This document shows, piece after piece, positions 40,470 through 42,992 of a stretch of 42,992 bases of DNA. The notes beneath the pieces were generated by a model. It worked only from the letters and a program-made list of their open reading frames with translations, was not told the DNA's origin and made no database searches. Made by a program: the position numbers and the translations under genes. The stretch lies in assembly GCA_963169325.1 (NCBI GenBank), contig CAUJEY010000329.1, positions 1 to 42,992 on the forward strand. Reading direction: 5' to 3'. Positions within the stretch are counted from its first letter, which is position 1, and each line of letters begins with the position of its first letter. The DNA is from Bacteroidota bacterium. Lineage in GTDB: Bacteria > Bacteroidota > Bacteroidia > Chitinophagales > Saprospiraceae.

Positions 40470-42695
40470 TCATTTTCGCAGCACAGACGGCGCAAACCCG
40501 AATGCACTCGAAAAAGCTCGGGTAAAATAGGCTGGATCTTTAAAGCCGACTTCAAAAGCAATCTCCGAAATGTTCAGGTCGGTAGTGGTCAGCATCACCC
40601 TGGCTTTGTTCAAGCGGTAGTCACGGATGAACTCCGATGCGGAGCTGCCGGTCAGCGCTTTTAACTTCCGGAACAACTGTACCCTGCTGATACCGAGCTC
40701 GTGGCACAGTTGAGCAACATGAAATTCCTCTTCGCCGAAATGGGCTTCCAGGACGTTCCGGAGGTTTTTGAAAAATTCGTCATCCGGTCCCGGCGTATCC
40801 GGAACCGGGGAGGCCGGCTCCGACATCGTGCGGTATTTTTCCCGCAGGACGTCCCGCAACTCGATGAGCTTCCGGATGCGGGTGCGGAGTTCCCTGCTGT
40901 TGAACGGCTTGGTCATGTAGGCATCCGCGCCATGCTCGAGACCGGTAAGGCTTGATTCCATATCTGCCTTGGCCGTCAGCAGGATGATCGGAATGTGACT
41001 GGTGCGGAAGTCTTTTTTGAGGGTTTGGCAAAGTTCAAATCCATCTTTTTGGGGCATCATCACATCACTGATGATGAGGTCGGGGATGGTTTCCAGTGCC
41101 TTGTCGATCCCCTCCTGCCCATTGACGGCGACGCCGACCTGGTAATCATCCGCCAGAATCGAACGCAGGTATTGGGTCACGCCTGAATTGTCTTCCACAA
41201 TCAGAATTTGCGGATGCTCTTTTTGGAATATCCCGGAATGCGCCGGGTCGCCGTCGTCGCTATCAAGTTCCAACGGGGTATGCAACGGAACGCTTATCGC
41301 CAACGGGGCAGGCGTGGCCACATTGGTGTAAGGCAGGTATACCCGAAATTCTGTTTCCACCCCCACAACGCTTCTGACAAACAAATTGCCACCCAGCAAC
41401 CGGAGTAGTTCTTTGACGAGTGCAAGGCCGATACCTGTTCCCTGCGTATGGTTCACTTGCCCTTCCGCGTTTTTCGCGTCCACCTGGTAAAAGCGGTCGA
41501 AGATGCTGTGTATTTCTTCCGCCGGAATACCATGCCCGTGGTCTTTAACACAAAACTGCCATCTTTTACCCGGCGTTTCCCGCTCAAAGACGGAATACCA
41601 CGATGCATCTTCCGTCCAATCGCCCGCTGCCGGGCCGGCCTTCACCTCGATTTCACGGCCTTTCGGCGTATGTTTGATGGCATTGGACAGCAGGTTTCCC
41701 AACAGCGCCTCCAATTTTTCGGGGTCAAAATCCAGTTCCAGCTGATCCGGCCAATCCACCAGTTGAATCCGGCTGTTTTGCCCTTCCGCCAAACGCTGGT
41801 ACGGTTCGATGACGGTCAACAGATAAGGAACGATGTCGCCCTGAATATAATGCACCTGCATGGCGCCCGACTCGAGTTTCGAGAGGTTTAGCATTTGATT
41901 GACCAATTGGAGGAGCCGGTTCCCGTTTTGCCTGATCAGCCCCAGTCCGGTCCGAAAATGATCGGTCGGTTTTGCTTCTATCTGATCGGCCATGCCCAGA
42001 ATAACCGTCAGGGGCGTACGGAATTCATGTGTTATATTGGTATAAAACCGGGATTTCATATCTGCCAGCTCCTGAATACGCGCTTTTTCCGCCTGTTTGA
42101 TTTGGTCATTTTGCCCGATGAAATACCGGAGCATTAAAAATACCGCGAGTGTAATAATCAGGAAATAACCGGTAAAGAGGGTTATGGCATCATCCGCCGA
42201 TAAATTGGGATCGGGTTTCAGGACGGGCTGCAAGGCGACCTCCGCCACAACGGTAACCATAAAAAGCCCCTGAATCGGGGTGGCCCATTTCCTGTTTTTT
42301 TGCAAAAGCAACAAATATACCGGCCCGCCGCCCCAGCCGACAAAGACAAGGCCCGCGGAGGCGATAATACCGCCATGCAGGCAAACGCCGGCAAAAGAGA
42401 AAAAGATGTGAAACAGGGCTGTTGCGAGTATAAACCAATCGATACCGCGCCGTAACCACAAAAATAGCGCGATCAGGATCGAGTAAAACCCGAGGTAGAC
42501 CAATTCCATGATGAAAATAGTCCTTAATCCCATCCCATACAGCCACCAGAACGAGGATGCAAATGCTGTCAGGTTAATGGCAACTCCTGTGGCTAACCAT
42601 ATTTTTTTAATGACAATCGTCTCTCCGTCATCGCCGGGATAAGCCACCAAACGGGAAAGCCAGGCATTTCCTTTTGTCAATAGGGCGTCGAGCAT
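40470..42695 (-). CDS. Hybrid two-component system protein: 6-TM sensor, histidine kinase, receiver, AraC-type regulator
   Basis: A 741-residue protein combining a whole signalling chain. Residues about 30-205 contain roughly six membrane helices and no large periplasmic sensor, unlike the Reg_prop/Y_Y_Y type of polysaccharide-sensing systems. HisKA follows with His223 in THEFRTPLTV. The ATPase domain shows an N-box (LLSNAIKHTPKG, about 340), G1 (DHGHGIP, about 390) and G2 (GTGIGLALVK, about 423). The receiver (about 495-610) has its acceptor Asp544 in LIISDVMMP and a Lys in YMTKPF. An AraC-type double HTH (about 640-741; ELGISRVQLFRKLKALTG, ISEIAFEVGFKDPAYFTRAF) ends it. All catalytic residues look intact. 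Its likely target is the adjacent kelch gene or the repeat-flanked region beyond. Confidence 0.94.
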   Translation of the reverse strand: MLDALLTKGNAWLSRLVAYPGDDGETIVIKKIWLATGVAINLTAFASSFWWLYGMGLRTIFIMELVYLGFYSILIALFLWLRRGIDWFILATALFHIFFSFAGVCLHGGIIASAGLVFVGWGGGPVYLLLLQKNRKWATPIQGLFMVTVVAEVALQPVLKPDPNLSADDAITLFTGYFLIITLAVFLMLRYFIGQNDQIKQAEKARIQELADMKSRFYTNITHEFRTPLTVILGMADQIEAKPTDHFRTGLGLIRQNGNRLLQLVNQMLNLSKLESGAMQVHYIQGDIVPYLLTVIEPYQRLAEGQNSRIQLVDWPDQLELDFDPEKLEALLGNLLSNAIKHTPKGREIEVKAGPAAGDWTEDASWYSVFERETPGKRWQFCVKDHGHGIPAEEIHSIFDRFYQVDAKNAEGQVNHTQGTGIGLALVKELLRLLGGNLFVRSVVGVETEFRVYLPYTNVATPAPLAISVPLHTPLELDSDDGDPAHSGIFQKEHPQILIVEDNSGVTQYLRSILADDYQVGVAVNGQEGIDKALETIPDLIISDVMMPQKDGFELCQTLKKDFRTSHIPIILLTAKADMESSLTGLEHGADAYMTKPFNSRELRTRIRKLIELRDVLREKYRTMSEPASPVPDTPGPDDEFFKNLRNVLEAHFGEEEFHVAQLCHELGISRVQLFRKLKALTGSSASEFIRDYRLNKARVMLTTTDLNISEIAFEVGFKDPAYFTRAFSSAFGFAPSVLRK

Positions 42696-42717
42696 GGGTA
42701 AGGCTTAGTTGCGCATT

Positions 42718-42725
42718 CAAAGATA
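42718..42725 (-). promoter_or_regulatory. Candidate -7 box (TATCTTTG) for the hybrid two-component gene
   Basis: TATCTTTG on the minus strand matches TAnnTTTG exactly and lies 22 nt before the ATG at 42695, a normal distance. The -33 region has no clear TTTG. Confidence 0.45.
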
Positions 42726-42764
42726 CAAAAGTCGCCGGAATTGGCGGGAGATTGACTCATGCGG

Positions 42765-42992
42765 CCGGAGGTGTCATCTGCGAGGGACGAGCGGGTAGTC
42801 CGGAGGTGTCATCTGCGAGGCACGAGCAGGTGACATCTCCGGACTTACGACATCTTCGACCTTGACTATCACGGCCGGAGGTGTCATCTGCGAGGCACGA
42901 GCAGGTGACATCTCCGGACTTACGACATCTTCGGCCTTGACTATCACGGCCGGAGGTGTCATCTGCGAGGCACGAGCAGGTGACATCTCCGG
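42765..42992. repeat. Tandem array of 75-bp units, each a 43-nt hairpin plus a 32-nt spacer
   Basis: Complete hairpin units start at 42800, 42875 and 42950, exactly 75 bp apart; a degenerate 35-bp half-unit starts at 42765. Within a unit, CCGGAGGTGTCATCTGC and GCAGGTGACATCTCCGG pair over 17 positions with two G-U pairs around the loop GAGGCACGA. The 32-nt spacers (ACTTACGACATC...CTATCACGG) are identical except for one base. The window ends exactly at the end of the last hairpin, so the array probably continues. An open frame across it on the minus strand is a by-product of the 75-bp (25-codon) period. Confidence 0.95.

Noticed and set aside
42774-42986. Open frame of 70 codons with a 25-residue repeat on the minus strand
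   Set aside because: The period of 75 bp keeps a frame open by chance; the sequence is hairpin repeat DNA shared with non-coding spacers.
42765-42992. CRISPR-like pattern (regular repeats of 43 nt with 32-nt spacers)
   Set aside because: The spacers are identical apart from one base and the repeat is a long palindrome; no cas genes are present. It is a 75-bp tandem repeat.

Overview
The window looks like a chromosomal segment of a Bacteroidota bacterium, most likely of the Saprospiria/Cytophagia type. The evidence is four proteins ending in type IX secretion (T9SS) sorting domains of both kinds, a DUF5606 gene next to frr, a one-protein hybrid two-component system with an AraC output, TAnnTTTG-type -7 promoter boxes, and few Shine-Dalgarno sequences. 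I cannot name a species. No rRNA, tRNA or CRISPR array was found.

Layout. 1-5.9 kb is housekeeping-like: a heptamer satellite, a di-haem cytochrome c peroxidase, a lone biotin carrier protein and a GAF-PP2C phosphatase on the minus strand; then frr, a DUF5606 gene, a strong terminator and a family-2 glycosyltransferase on the plus strand; and a TSUP permease. 6.2-13.6 kb holds an ECF-like sigma factor, an overlapping single-pass membrane protein (candidate anti-sigma) with a periplasmic TPR-like end, and two tandem paralogous exported TPR-CHAT putative cysteine proteases. 13.8-20.3 kb is one convergent 2190-residue T9SS surface protein. 20.7-23.5 kb contains a small Cys-rich membrane protein, a double DUF4440 protein, a short secreted protein, a relic of the DUF4440 gene and a Uma2-type nuclease.

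23.6-32.3 kb is a co-directional run of exported hydrolases: prolyl oligopeptidase, M20 amidohydrolase, intradiol dioxygenase, an alpha/beta esterase, and a fusion of a C45 acyltransferase-like domain with a P1 (DmpA) aminopeptidase domain. It is punctuated by gene relics and followed by an IS5-type remnant. 33.0-39.0 kb has a GH16 glucanase-like T9SS protein, an S45 penicillin-acylase-type lipoprotein and a T9SS type-B propeller protein. 39.0-42.7 kb has a kelch T9SS protein downstream of the hybrid two-component regulator. The window ends inside a 75-bp tandem array built on a 43-nt hairpin.

How the genes may work together. The sigma / membrane protein / TPR-CHAT pair is the best candidate for an undescribed system: the topology would let exported CHAT proteases act on the periplasmic part of a sigma regulator (inference). 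The hydrolase run looks like envelope-located breakdown of peptides, amides and N-acyl compounds, and three of its catalytic domains belong to families that mature by autoproteolysis. The relics between these genes show that this region has been repeatedly duplicated and trimmed.
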